This document shows, in pieces, positions 54,401 through 64,000 of a stretch of DNA of 64,000 bases. Each line of letters opens with the position of its first letter. Position 1 is the stretch's first letter. A program made the translations under genes and the position numbers. The notes beneath the pieces are model-generated. The model was given only the letters and a program-made list of their open reading frames with translations, was not told where the DNA came from and ran no database searches. Location of the stretch: assembly GCA_019775845.1 (NCBI GenBank), contig JADQAV010000009.1, forward strand, positions 992,001 to 1,056,000, read 5' to 3'. Source of the stretch: Myrmaecium sp. VS I D KN 1 (taxonomy: Eukaryota; Ascomycota; Dothideomycetes; Valsariales; Valsariaceae).

Positions 54401-56157
54401 AGCGGAGTTCCCGCAACGACCGATGACGTTCCTTGGACGGGTGGTTGCAGAACGGACGGGAACGACGTCGTTGTCGTACGTTGTTTTTCTCCGTCTCCTC
54501 GTTCGTTGAAAGAACGCAATTCCCATCCCTTGTTCCCGCGGAGCAGTAATACCTTACCTCCCGAGCTACATATAGTAAGGTTAGAAGGTTATCTTCGGTA
54601 GCACCTTCTGTTGTACTTCATACGAAGATAGTCGGTCAAAGAGAAAGAAAATGAAAGGAAGGGAAAAAAAAACACTTGTTTCGCGCGATACAAGCAATTG
54701 ATCACTGCATACATCAAAAGTCGCAATGTAACTCAGCCTTTGATACGAGAGTGGCCGACCTGCTAGGTAGTAGGTACTACCGAGGCGAACGGCGGAGGAG
54801 GAGAAGGATCTGCTATCCGCCCACTGCGTCTTCTTCCTCCTAAATTTCTCCATGAGGTCTTTTCGAAGTACCGCTAGGTACATCAGTAACAAGGCACGAT
54901 CGATCGCGAAGCGAGTGTGAACAGCAAGGCAGGAACAAGGTAGGTAGCGACGATGTGTGAAGGTCCGCGGGGCCCGCAATTGCTCCTGACTCGCGCGCGA
55001 GTCACGCAGTTATTTCTAGTGCAGTGATGTACGACTCCACCACCCGTCCGACTTCGCAAAAAAAAAAAAAAGCACACACAACACCCACAACAAACAAACA
55101 AACAACCGACACGGAAGAAGGGCAAAAAGCAAAAAAACGCATGGGGTGATTTTCTGTTGGCCTGTTCGCGCCTTAACTAAAACCGGAAGGGTTACTCCGG
55201 TGCGTCGTTGGTCTAGAGGTTAGTAGTACCGTACCGTCTCTATGGAGCCTGGCCCGGCGCCGCGAAGAACGAGGACGAGAATGTACGTTGGGCGAAAAGG
55301 CGCGGGGATAGAGGAAGAGGGAGAAAGTTAGACAAGGACGAACGCCATCTCTCATCTACCCTGCTCACAAACTTCCCTTCCCCGACGAAGAGTGCCGGGG
55401 GCAGGTGTAGTGAGCATCGTGATGGTAAAAAGGACAAGTATGTTGCGGGAGATCGTTGACAAGAGGGATTATCATCACACGAAGATGGAGAAGTGGGGTG
55501 GGTGGGGTGAAGGTGGGGGTGGAGGCGCCACCGAACAAGTGCTGAAAGAGAGAGAGGTCGTATTCGAGCGAAGCAAAAGTCGCTTCGCTTCGCTTGGCTC
55601 CCGCCGTGCGCGCTGGAGGGGCGAAAGAGGGGGGATCTACTTATCTACATGCTCTGTGAGATAGAAGGAGGAGCAGAATGAAGATGAACGAGATAAGAGG
55701 GGACCGTAGGTACGAGTCAAGCGCCGACGAGGTAACAGGCAGGTTGTTCTCCATGCCACGTGGTAAGGACGTTGTACGAGGTAACAAAAACAGGTATAAC
55801 GACGAGAGAACAGAAAGTATCAGCGTCAGATAAGTGTGAACGAGATGTTTGAACGCCTGGAAAAGTAAAAAATGAAAAGGCATTGTGCATGTAACGAAAA
55901 ACCCGCCGACGCACCCCAGGATATATGGTAAAATAAATGGAGAAGAAAAACAACCAGCTCTCGTGAAAAAAACGGTGCGAATGGTGGTATAAAACAAGGC
56001 AGGGTGTGTCGCCTGCCTAAACGAGAGACCGAAAACGAAAAGACCGATCCTTTTTGGAATCTTCCCCTCCGAGCCCATGAGCCTACCCAACGCCAGAAAA
56101 GAAAAGATGAAGTTTTCCGTTCTCGGTTGCGCCCCCCTGATGTCAGCCGTGGCCGGA
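51468..56157. other. Gene-empty region of 4.7 kb
   Basis: No supported gene on either strand. Overlapping open frames around 52450-53050 occur on both strands, and none shows a family motif. The region holds GTAGGTAC at 53364-53371, 54770-54777 and 55706-55713, an 8 bp direct repeat (GCAAGGTT)x2-3 near 54076, an A13 run near 55058, and an A-box-like TGGTCTAGAGG at 55208 with no matching B box. Parts may be very long untranslated regions or non-coding RNA. Confidence 0.45.
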
Positions 56158-57331
56158 TCATGACCCCTGCAACGATAAAGTGGCGGAGGCGTGACAGCCA
56201 CGCTCGTGTCGTTTCATGTTGCTGCGCACGCTGAATGCCTTGCCGCAACCCGGCTGAGGGCATTTGTAGGGTTTCTCGCCCGTGTGGCTGTGGCTATGGA
56301 TCCTGAGGCTGCTGGGTCGGGAGAAGGCCTTATTGCAGGTCTGACAGATATATCGATCCTGTGACTGCGGGAAGGCGGCCTGGCTGGAGGCACTGATGTA
56401 GTGGTGGTGCTGCCACGGGTTCGCGTTGTTTCCGTTTGGCATCGGCACCGGAACCGTCGACGGTGGAAAATTCGAAGGGAGCGGACGCTGTGCATACAAG
56501 GCGGCAGATGTATACACTTGGTTCTCCGGTGAGTAGTATGATCCGGATGTCGGTGCCGGTGAAGAGCCGTACGGTGAGTGGGTATAAGGTGAAGTGTGGT
56601 AAGGAGATGAAGATGGTTGCGAAGGGACGGAAGTGCGCTTCATGTGACCATTATTTACCGGTTGCCGCTGGCGGTCTGGATCCATGTTGTTCAGAGACTG
56701 GCCAAGGAAGTATGGCTGAGCGGTCACTGAAGCCTGAGACATGGAGGAAGGGGACCGGTTACCGTCGGCCATGGAATCTGGCTGCATGGGAGGGGTTGGC
56801 GGTAATGTCATCCTGGTATTGCTTACGACCGGTGCACCGAAGTTCTGCGGTGCAGCTTCGAGCCGAGTCTCTACTTGCTGAGCTGGTGATACTGAAGGTC
56901 TTGGTTGCATCGACATGCTGCCCTGAGTTTGAGGTGGGACAATTTGGCCTGAAGCTATACGGGATGTTAGTTGTCGAGTCCGTGGACGGCGGGGTTAGCC
57001 GAAGTGACTACATGCCTGTTTCTTGGCCAGCACGCTCACCGTCCGCAATCCCAAGGAGGCTTGAGATAGAAGGCAAGGAGGGCTTGTTCACCTCCTCGAC
57101 CGGCGGAGAGGGTGGTGATTGAGGTGCGCGTGGGTAAGCGGAATAGTCTAGCGGGGTATGGTGGGAGTAGGGGTTCGAAGCGAGCGCGGCGGCTACCTCG
57201 GGGTGAGGCTGATGCGCTCGCGTTTGAGCACGCGCTGAGTAGAGATAGCTGTGGTTTTGGTGATGAAGTTGGTGAGCCTCGCGATGTTCGGCCCTTCCGC
57301 TACCGTGATGTATCATAGTCGCAAGCTGCAT
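56158..57331 (-). CDS. C2H2 zinc-finger transcription factor, FlbC-like
   Basis: Two exons (57040-57331 and 56158-56954) over an 85 bp intron (donor GTGAGC, acceptor CGTATAG) give 362 residues. The N-terminal part is His/Pro-rich, with the short conserved motif [15 protein letters not shown] at the junction. The middle is Ser/Pro/Tyr-rich (activation-type low complexity). Two C-terminal fingers use C301/C304/H317/H321 ([20 protein letters not shown]) and C329/C334/H347/H352 ([26 protein letters not shown]), joined by the TGEKP linker. This finger pair and the length resemble Aspergillus FlbC, a regulator of conidiation. Orthology is likely but not proven, so no symbol is given. The start is the ATG before QLATMIHHG. 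An unusually long pyrimidine-rich leader precedes it. Confidence 0.88.
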
Positions 57332-58990
57332 GTCGCACACAAACAGGCGGACTGGCGACGGCGGCGATTGCGGATCACAGAGACCGACCAGTCACCCGAC
57401 CGTCAAACCGGAAGAGGAAGGATTGAGATGGAGTGAACACGGTCGAGGAGGACGGACGAGGAGGAAGAGGAAGAGAAAGAAATGGTGCGATGAGGTACTT
57501 GGGTGAAGAGAAGATGTTGTGATACACGGCAGAAGAAGAGAGACGAGGGATGTTGTTGTATGCGTGGATGGAGAGACGCATAAGCCGCGGAACGGTGGTT
57601 GAATGTATGTGCGTGCGTGAGCGGGAGTGAGGATGTGCGGGAGGGCGGTGCAGTTGCGGGACTGGGTGACGATAATTGTAGGGTGGTGCTGGTGCGGCGG
57701 AGATGGAACAGGATATGGGGTGTGGGAAGTAAATGCAGTGGTTGGCACTCCGAATTGCCAATACCGTACAATACTGGCGAAGCAGGCAGGCGGAAAGGAA
57801 TTGGGGGGTGGAGGGGCGGGAGGTGGTGTTTGTGGCGGGTGGGCGCAAGGCCGCTCAAGTACCCTTTTTTCTGAAGCTCGGGAGAAATCAACAAGCAGCG
57901 AGCGAGGGAAGCGACGAGAGAGGGAAGAGGAGCTACGCGCAACGGGCAACGGGCAAGCAGGAGGACGATGCCAACAGAGTGGGTCAAACCGCCCTCGGTC
58001 TGGATGGTGGATGGTGGATGGGATGGTGGATGGGGGGATTGGGGGGATTGGGGGGGGGGGGGGAGAAAGGTGGATGCTGGACGCTGGACGCTGGCCGGTC
58101 GCCGGTCCACGATGGACGATGGATGGGCGCGATGGGCGGCGGATGGTGGGTTGATGGCCGAGGAGGCGGACCGTTGATAGTGTGGAGAGAACCGTGCTTC
58201 CTTCACAACGGTTATGCAGATTGGCGGCTAGTCGGGAGCCTGTCGCTCCTCCTGCTGCCCTCTCCCCCCCTGCCCTGCCCGTGGCCCCTTGGCCGGCCGC
58301 TTCCACGCTGCGTCGGACAGACACGGAGATCCGCCTGGCACTCCCTGGCACGCCCTTGGCAATCCCTGGCCTTACCCGCTATAACACGCCGGATATCGCC
58401 CCCTTCGGGAAATGAGGCTTGCAGGGGCCGCAAGGACAGGCAGCGATGCACTGCAGATCGACCGCTCCGGCGTGGCGGGTTGGATTTCCTCGGCTACGCT
58501 GGAGCAGGATTTCTGCTTCGGCTGAGGTTGGCCTTGACGTCGCTGCCGCTGCCGCTGCCGTTTGCTGCTGCTGCCGCTGCGGCCGCCGCCGCCGAGGATG
58601 ATGACGATGATGATAACCAAGGAGCAACGCGGAAGTCTGGCGATGCCGTGCTTGATTTGCTGGATGCTTGCTTGCTTCTCCTGCTCCACATGCGGGACGA
58701 CTGGCAAGGCCGTCGATCAACGCGCAGGAGAACTGCTGACCGTGGCCGTGGGCAGAAGATCTCAAGCAACCCGTCACTCCACGCCGGACAGACAACCCAG
58801 CAAATGCACGGCGCTCGCCTTGCAGTGCCGAGCGGACGGTCGGGGATAGGCGTGGGATTGATGGGAGATGGCTACGGAGTACTCGGGTGAAGGAACAGAG
58901 AGCGATTGCCTGCGACTGCGGCTGAAGACTGCTGGGGTGAAGAGATGGACTGCGGTACGACTTGAGATGTCTTGAGCAGAGAATGGGACG
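57332..58990 (-). promoter_or_regulatory. Long pyrimidine-rich upstream region of the FlbC-like gene
   Basis: On the gene strand about 900 bp upstream of the start are C/T-rich, including a C14 run (58050-58063). Such stretches are typical of long leaders of fungal developmental regulators. Pro/Ser-rich open frames here (57392-58351 and 57403-58206, minus) overlap one another in different frames and are judged non-coding. Confidence 0.45.
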
Positions 58991-61900
58991 GTAGCAGTGT
59001 CTGGATGCAGTAGCTACCATGCTAGCCCGTGACAAAGTCAACAAGCGGCGTATCGGCGGATAGAGAATAAGTACATACTACTAGCAGTAGGTACAGGGCA
59101 ATCATAAATGAAGGACGATGTAGGCGGGAAGCGTGCAGCAAAGGTGATACGCGCGGCTTAGCTCAACGCTCGACTACCACTGCACACATACTATGCTGCG
59201 ACCACCCCGGCACAGGTACAAACGTGCATGACACGACGAAGCGACGCCGGATGGGCAAGGGGCATTCTATCATCAGCTATTATTGTCGTCCCACTCGCTC
59301 GCTGGCAGTCGGTCCTCTCACCATGGGCCATGGGAGGAGCGCGGTGGGGAATAGACTGGCTGAGCCTTTTAGCTGCAGAAACTATCTAATAGAGGGGTTG
59401 TGAGGACGGACGGAGCAGAGGTCGCCTGAACTGCCCAGAAGGCCTTGGAATGCCTGTCGACGCTCCGGCCAAAGCCCGCTGGCAGTGACGATGATCCGCA
59501 TGCCTGATGATCGCAACCTCATCGTTCCGGCTAGCTCTACTCCGTTACGCTGCACCGCTGCACCGCTGCACCGCTTGCTGCCAGATGTGGCGCTAGCAAG
59601 TCATGGCACGCGCGAAGCGGGCCGTCCGTCTCCATCCAGCAGCCAACCCAGTCGCACATGCATGTGTGGTACGATATGGTCCAGGAGCGAACCGGACCTG
59701 CTAAGGTACTCCCTGCATATCTACCATTAGGAGGGGAGGATGCTTGCTGGCGATGCGCTGCTCGCCATGACGACTTCCGACCACGGAGGAACCGCTGTGC
59801 GGACAGGGTCAGCGCTGAGGGGGGAGGGGAGGGTGTGAGAGGCGTGTAGTTGGCAACAGGACACTGGAACTGGAGGGAAGATGGGAATGGTGCGGGCTCA
59901 CGGAGCATTGCCGAGGGGAGGGACTAGGGATGCTACTGGTGGAATGAGGTTGATAGTCGATGGAGAGGAGAGATGGTGAGGTTGGTTCAACAGTTTCAGG
60001 GGCAGGAGGGTGGAGGTGAGGGTGAGGATGAGCGTGCGGTCGAGGTATCGGGTTGGTAAGGTGGCAGGGCAGGGCAGGGCAAGCGCGGGAGGGCAGGAAA
60101 AGGAGTCGTGGGCGACAACCGTAAGGGGGAGGCGGGATAGGTTGGATGGAGGAGAGGTGGAAGGGGAGCAGGAAGGAGAGGACTCGGGAGGACGGGATGG
60201 GATGAGAGTTCGGAGCAGGGGAAGATTTGGGTCTAGCGGGAATTGGCGGGGGAAGATCCCATCGAGGGGGGCCCAGCGGGGACTTCCCTCACTCTTTACC
60301 CCATCCCAGTACAGTAGGTACTTCGCGACCTCGCGTCTCTGATGAGTGGTACCTGAGGTGCCTTTTAGTAGGAGTTGTTACAGCGTGCAGAGTGTGTAAG
60401 GTACCTCAGGCGTCTCCATCGATGCCTTGCCTTCCCTCTTACAGTCCAAGTGTCTTGCACTAGCAGCGGGCCTGGTCGATCGCGCGACGAAAGTGCCATG
60501 CAGCAGCAGCGCACACAACAATGAAGAGCCTGGTGGTCGTGGTGGTGACGATGGAAACTGGAAGCTGGGAGCTGGGGGCTAGGAACTGGAGCGGACCTTG
60601 CCCTGTAACCGAGCTCATCCTTCTCCGTTCTCTCGCAAACGCCTTCAGCATTACCTAGATATTGTATAGTACTATGCCTTAGGTAGTCTGGAGGACGTGA
60701 GTAGTCGTAACCACATGCCTAATGGGTAGAGGTAGTACTCCAGAATAGGCGAATCACACTTGTGCCGATGGCAGCGGCGCCACAAGCAGACGGGATCTGC
60801 CAGGGGTGTGGTTCCTTACGCCTAAAGTTGCCTCGAGACTCGGAGTGACTGCGACGTGAACTAAAGGCAAGGTTACCGTTCTGAGATAGATTCGTTTATG
60901 CACTCGCGCCTTACCCTTCGGCTTGCGGTCGCTACGTGGAAATCGCAGGGACAACTGAGCTAATGGTGGCATGTACCTTTGGTAGGGCACATCTGTTTCA
61001 TCGAACCGTTAGCAGCGCGCCTACTAGTACGTACATACGACACATCACGACAAGAAGTAGATGTAGGTACATGAGGTAAGAAGTAGATCTGATAATGGTA
61101 ATTTATATTCGTGAGAGGTCCTCACGCCAGAGGACATCCCTCTCGTTGAACTGCGATTCATTCATGCATGCATGCATCCATGCCTTCTGCTCCCCAAAAC
61201 TCACCCCCTCCTCCTCCCCCCCCTCTCGGCCCCAGGCCCCTGTCACCCGATGGCTTGCACCCACCCACCCTGGCCCCGATGCGACGAGCGAGCCAAGGGA
61301 CGCGGGAAAGGGCCTGCCGATCACCCACCTGCAGCTCCTCGCCAATCAGCGCCGCCTCCAAAGAAGGCTTCGAGAAAGTCGTACGACATGTTGCCCACGC
61401 CCGCTGCGCTGTGCACCGTCAATTTAGCCGGCCGGTCCTTTGATGGAGTAGCAGAAGCTGCTGGCGATGGCGTTCCGCCCCATCTTTCTGCTGCTTCACA
61501 GTGATGTTTCCATCCAGTAACCGTCGATTCACTCTTGGATGCGCTCTCCCGGCGTCAAGGTTGAGGAAGTCAAGCTGGACCTCCACGCGGAGCGGGCTCC
61601 GAGACGAGCTGTCCGATCTCCCATCAACACCATGACGACATATGCGAGATAGATGCAACCCCCAGCTCAGCGAACCTTTTCGGTTCCTCTCGTCCCAATC
61701 AACCCCTGCTGCGTCGCTAAGGCCATGTAAAACACCCGGGCGCCGGCGCTCACCGCAGCTTCTGCCGCCGTCGTCTTATTTCTCGGCGCCATCCCCCCCG
61801 GCTGCAGACAGGCGAATCCGCCGTCGAAAGATTTGCTGAGATGTGGGCTTACGACCTCGTAGACCACCGCATGATCGGCACTTCTTCCACGACCAAGCAA

Positions 61901-64000
61901 TAATAATTTCCGCTTTTCAATGCCTCGAGCCGACCCCTGAAGCGCTGGGAAAGGGGCGCATGAGATAATGAAGCGTCTCCCGGCAGATCCACACGCTAGA
62001 GTCGGATAAGGAGAGTCGTGGAGAGTCAGATTTGCAGGGTGTGGGTATGGCGTCGTTGTTCTTCGACCTCATTTCGCCTTGGCCATCGGCTCCACCAAGC
62101 AGAGGCCTAGCAAAGCTAGAAGCACAGAGGATGAAAAACGAAGGACATAGGGTACGGATACAAAGGCGGTCACGGTTTGGTCCGAGAGGCTCATGCATAG
62201 GTGCTGCAAACCCGACGCGAGCTCGTATCAACACGGATACGCTGTTGGGGTCGCACCCTCGGAGGACGCGCGAGATATAACAGCTCCGCGACTCGCCATC
62301 ATGGCGGAGGGACATGTTCAAAGCAATCTCTATGACCTGCCAAATCGTCAAAGAGCATAAAGCATTGATATTTCCCAATCAAGAGGGGTGAGTAGGTGAT
62401 GTGTTATGGGCGGTTAGCGCCATGCGTGCCGAGTAGGGATTTTCCCGTCGCTGTCATCTCCACAGCGATTGCGGAACCGACCTGCAGGGACTTCGGGTCA
62501 ATCCTATGTGCTCGCCCACACTCCCACCCATGCCTCCAAGCCTTCATGCTTGCATGCGTGCTAGACATTCTGCCTCTGCCTATGTGAGGCACTAAACGCG
62601 TCAACTTGCCTTACGTCCAGGACGGAGGACAAAACCACGAGAGTAGTCCGTACTCCATAGTGTCCTCCTTGGCCTCGGACCAGCAACAATTTCGGCAGGG
62701 TGTTCAGACGGCACTTAGAATGAGGCCGAACTCGCCAGCTAACATATAGCTTTTATAGCTGCGTGGCGCTACTCAACGTACTATCGTCCTCGCTCCCATC
62801 TTCGGAGTGCGGATGCGGATAGCCTCCTCCACGCTACGCTGATCGCTGATCGATGACACGACGACTGATTCTCGGCCTGTTCCGTACCTACGTCCACCAC
62901 CGTGGTCCTGCCCAGCAGACCAGACCCGTCGTTCGTTCTCCCGTGGCTGACGCCCACCTGTCCGGAGAGGCTCCAGGCGGTCATCGTCATCAGGAAAGCC
63001 TCCCGGTCCTTGGGTGAGACAAGAGGCCGTGTCCGCGCAAGAGGCATGTGCGAAGACAGCTTCGTGTCCTTGCTCCACACGATTACTCGCGTTGAGGAGA
63101 GCACGCTCTCCTCTCCCCATCCGCTCGCCCTTCCGGCTACCATGTTGCGGTGAGAGGGCGAGAGCGCACGGGATCGTTTGATGCCGGGGCTGACGCCAGG
63201 ACGATGGGGAGCGTCAAGGCGTAATCCCCGATGGGGCAGACAAATTAACAAAACCGACTCTCAGACCGTCCCATCCCTTGCCAGCAACCGCCAATTGTTG
63301 GTTTGGAAGATCGGCACCTGCTCGCTAGCCAGCGTACCACGTATTCTCTCCCCTATTGCCCGAAGCGGAAATTCTCGCTTGCTTGGGGTGCTTTGGCCCG
63401 GATAAGCTCAGGCAACTAGGTAGTTGATGATGCTCGCGGACGCCAGCCCTCGCCCTCTAAGGACTTCACGTTGTACGTGATCTTTCAAACCTCTGCAGTG
63501 CATGGGGTTGCCCAGGCCTCTGCCAGCAGATGGAAATTCAGGACCCTCGGGACTGTAAGGCCTGACGCGTCACAAACTTTGCGCGACGTTCTTCACTGCA
63601 CGAGCACATAATCTCTGCAGAGTCGGTCGCTGTTATACAATACTTGCTCTGGTGGAAGGCTGCTCATGCGGCGGTATGGTTCATAAGTATACGCACTTCC
63701 ATCTTCGCAAGCTCTGATGGTACATACCTTTGGATGGTCGTTTGAGAGACTGACAGCTTGTCAAAGAATTATTACGTTCAAATTTCTTTCGAGGCCCTAC
63801 TCAATCTCATACAATGCTAAGAGCTGTCGAAAAATGGCCAAGCTTGCAATGTGGTTTTCCTGTATGGAGTTTCTTCGCGACTGTGGTTCGAACGCTATCA
63901 CCATCGGTACAATAATCCCAATCAAAGCACTCCTCGAATAAACTCTGCAGTTTCATGGGTTCCTCTGCTCCTGATAGGTCCGCAGCTGCATTGACCCCAA
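58991..64000. other. Gene-empty region of 5 kb to window end
   Basis: No supported gene. Features seen are GTAGGTAC motifs at 59087, 60314 and 61063 and its complement at 62884; a near-perfect inverted repeat at 60352-60362 / 60400-60410; G/A-rich tracts at 59980-60200; and repeated CTGCACCG units near 59550-59570. Open frames up to 156 codons at 61917-63251 overlap in several frames and have no recognised motif. The last 300 bp are AT-richer. Confidence 0.45.
60352..60410. repeat. Imperfect inverted repeat
   Basis: CCTGAGGTGCC at 60352-60362 pairs with GGTACCTCAGG at 60400-60410 (10 of 11 positions) around a 37 bp loop. It may be a hairpin, a palindromic binding site or a remnant of a repeat. 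Confidence 0.6.

Noticed and set aside
55198-55262. tRNA-like 5' half (TGGTCTAGAGGTTAG)
   Set aside because: It has an A box, but no B box, acceptor pairing or anticodon stem could be found downstream.
57392-58351. 319- and 267-codon minus frames upstream of the FlbC-like gene
   Set aside because: Pro/Ser/His low complexity open in two overlapping frames; explained by a C/T-rich leader.
61917-63251. Open frames of 115-156 codons near the right end
   Set aside because: Several frames overlap, none with motifs, introns or codon bias like the host genes.

Overview
The window is nuclear DNA of a filamentous ascomycete (Pezizomycotina); a class such as Sordariomycetes is only a guess. The evidence is short spliceosomal introns of about 50-180 bp with GTAAGT-type donors, GC-rich third codon positions, and a set of eukaryotic and fungal genes: proteasome chaperone UMP1, tRNA endonuclease subunit Sen54, lariat debranching enzyme Dbr1, phosphomevalonate kinase Erg8, ribosomal protein eS30, a Cya5-like PPR protein, an Fmp46-like thioredoxin-fold protein and a FlbC-like C2H2 factor. 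No bacterial operons, CRISPR arrays, rRNA genes or intact retroelements were seen.

Layout. 0-8 kb: a truncated unknown membrane-type protein (-), a G-patch protein (+), a TMEM19/DUF92 membrane protein (+), a 225 bp MITE-like element, and a single-pass SH3 surface protein (+). 8.7-17.8 kb: a 1307-residue mitochondrial PPR protein (-), ERG8 (+) and a prenylated ubiquitin-fold protein (+). 19-26 kb: UMP1 (-), SEN54 (-), a PPIL3-like cyclophilin with an aberrant loop (-) and an arrestin-like protein (+). 26.6-29 kb: two small unknown proteins (-). 31.8-37.1 kb: DBR1 (-) and an RNase P/MRP Rpr2/Snm1-type subunit (+) back to back, then ZPR1 (+). 37.4-38.8 kb: an ambiguous GC-rich locus. 39.7-47.6 kb: a 2180-residue RRM protein (-) and an FMP46-like protein (-). 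48.5-51.5 kb: an intron-bearing elongator tRNA-Met, eS30 (-) and a CREG-like secreted protein (+). 51.5-64 kb is nearly gene-empty apart from the FlbC-like factor (-).

Most genes are housekeeping genes, and there is no obvious biosynthetic cluster. The recurring theme is RNA metabolism: Sen54 removes tRNA introns (one such tRNA lies in the window), Dbr1 opens intron lariats, Rpr2/Snm1 serves RNase P/MRP, and there are also G-patch, PPR and RRM proteins. Synteny may be coincidental. Splice junctions were set by reading donors, acceptors and frame by eye; no alignments could be run.
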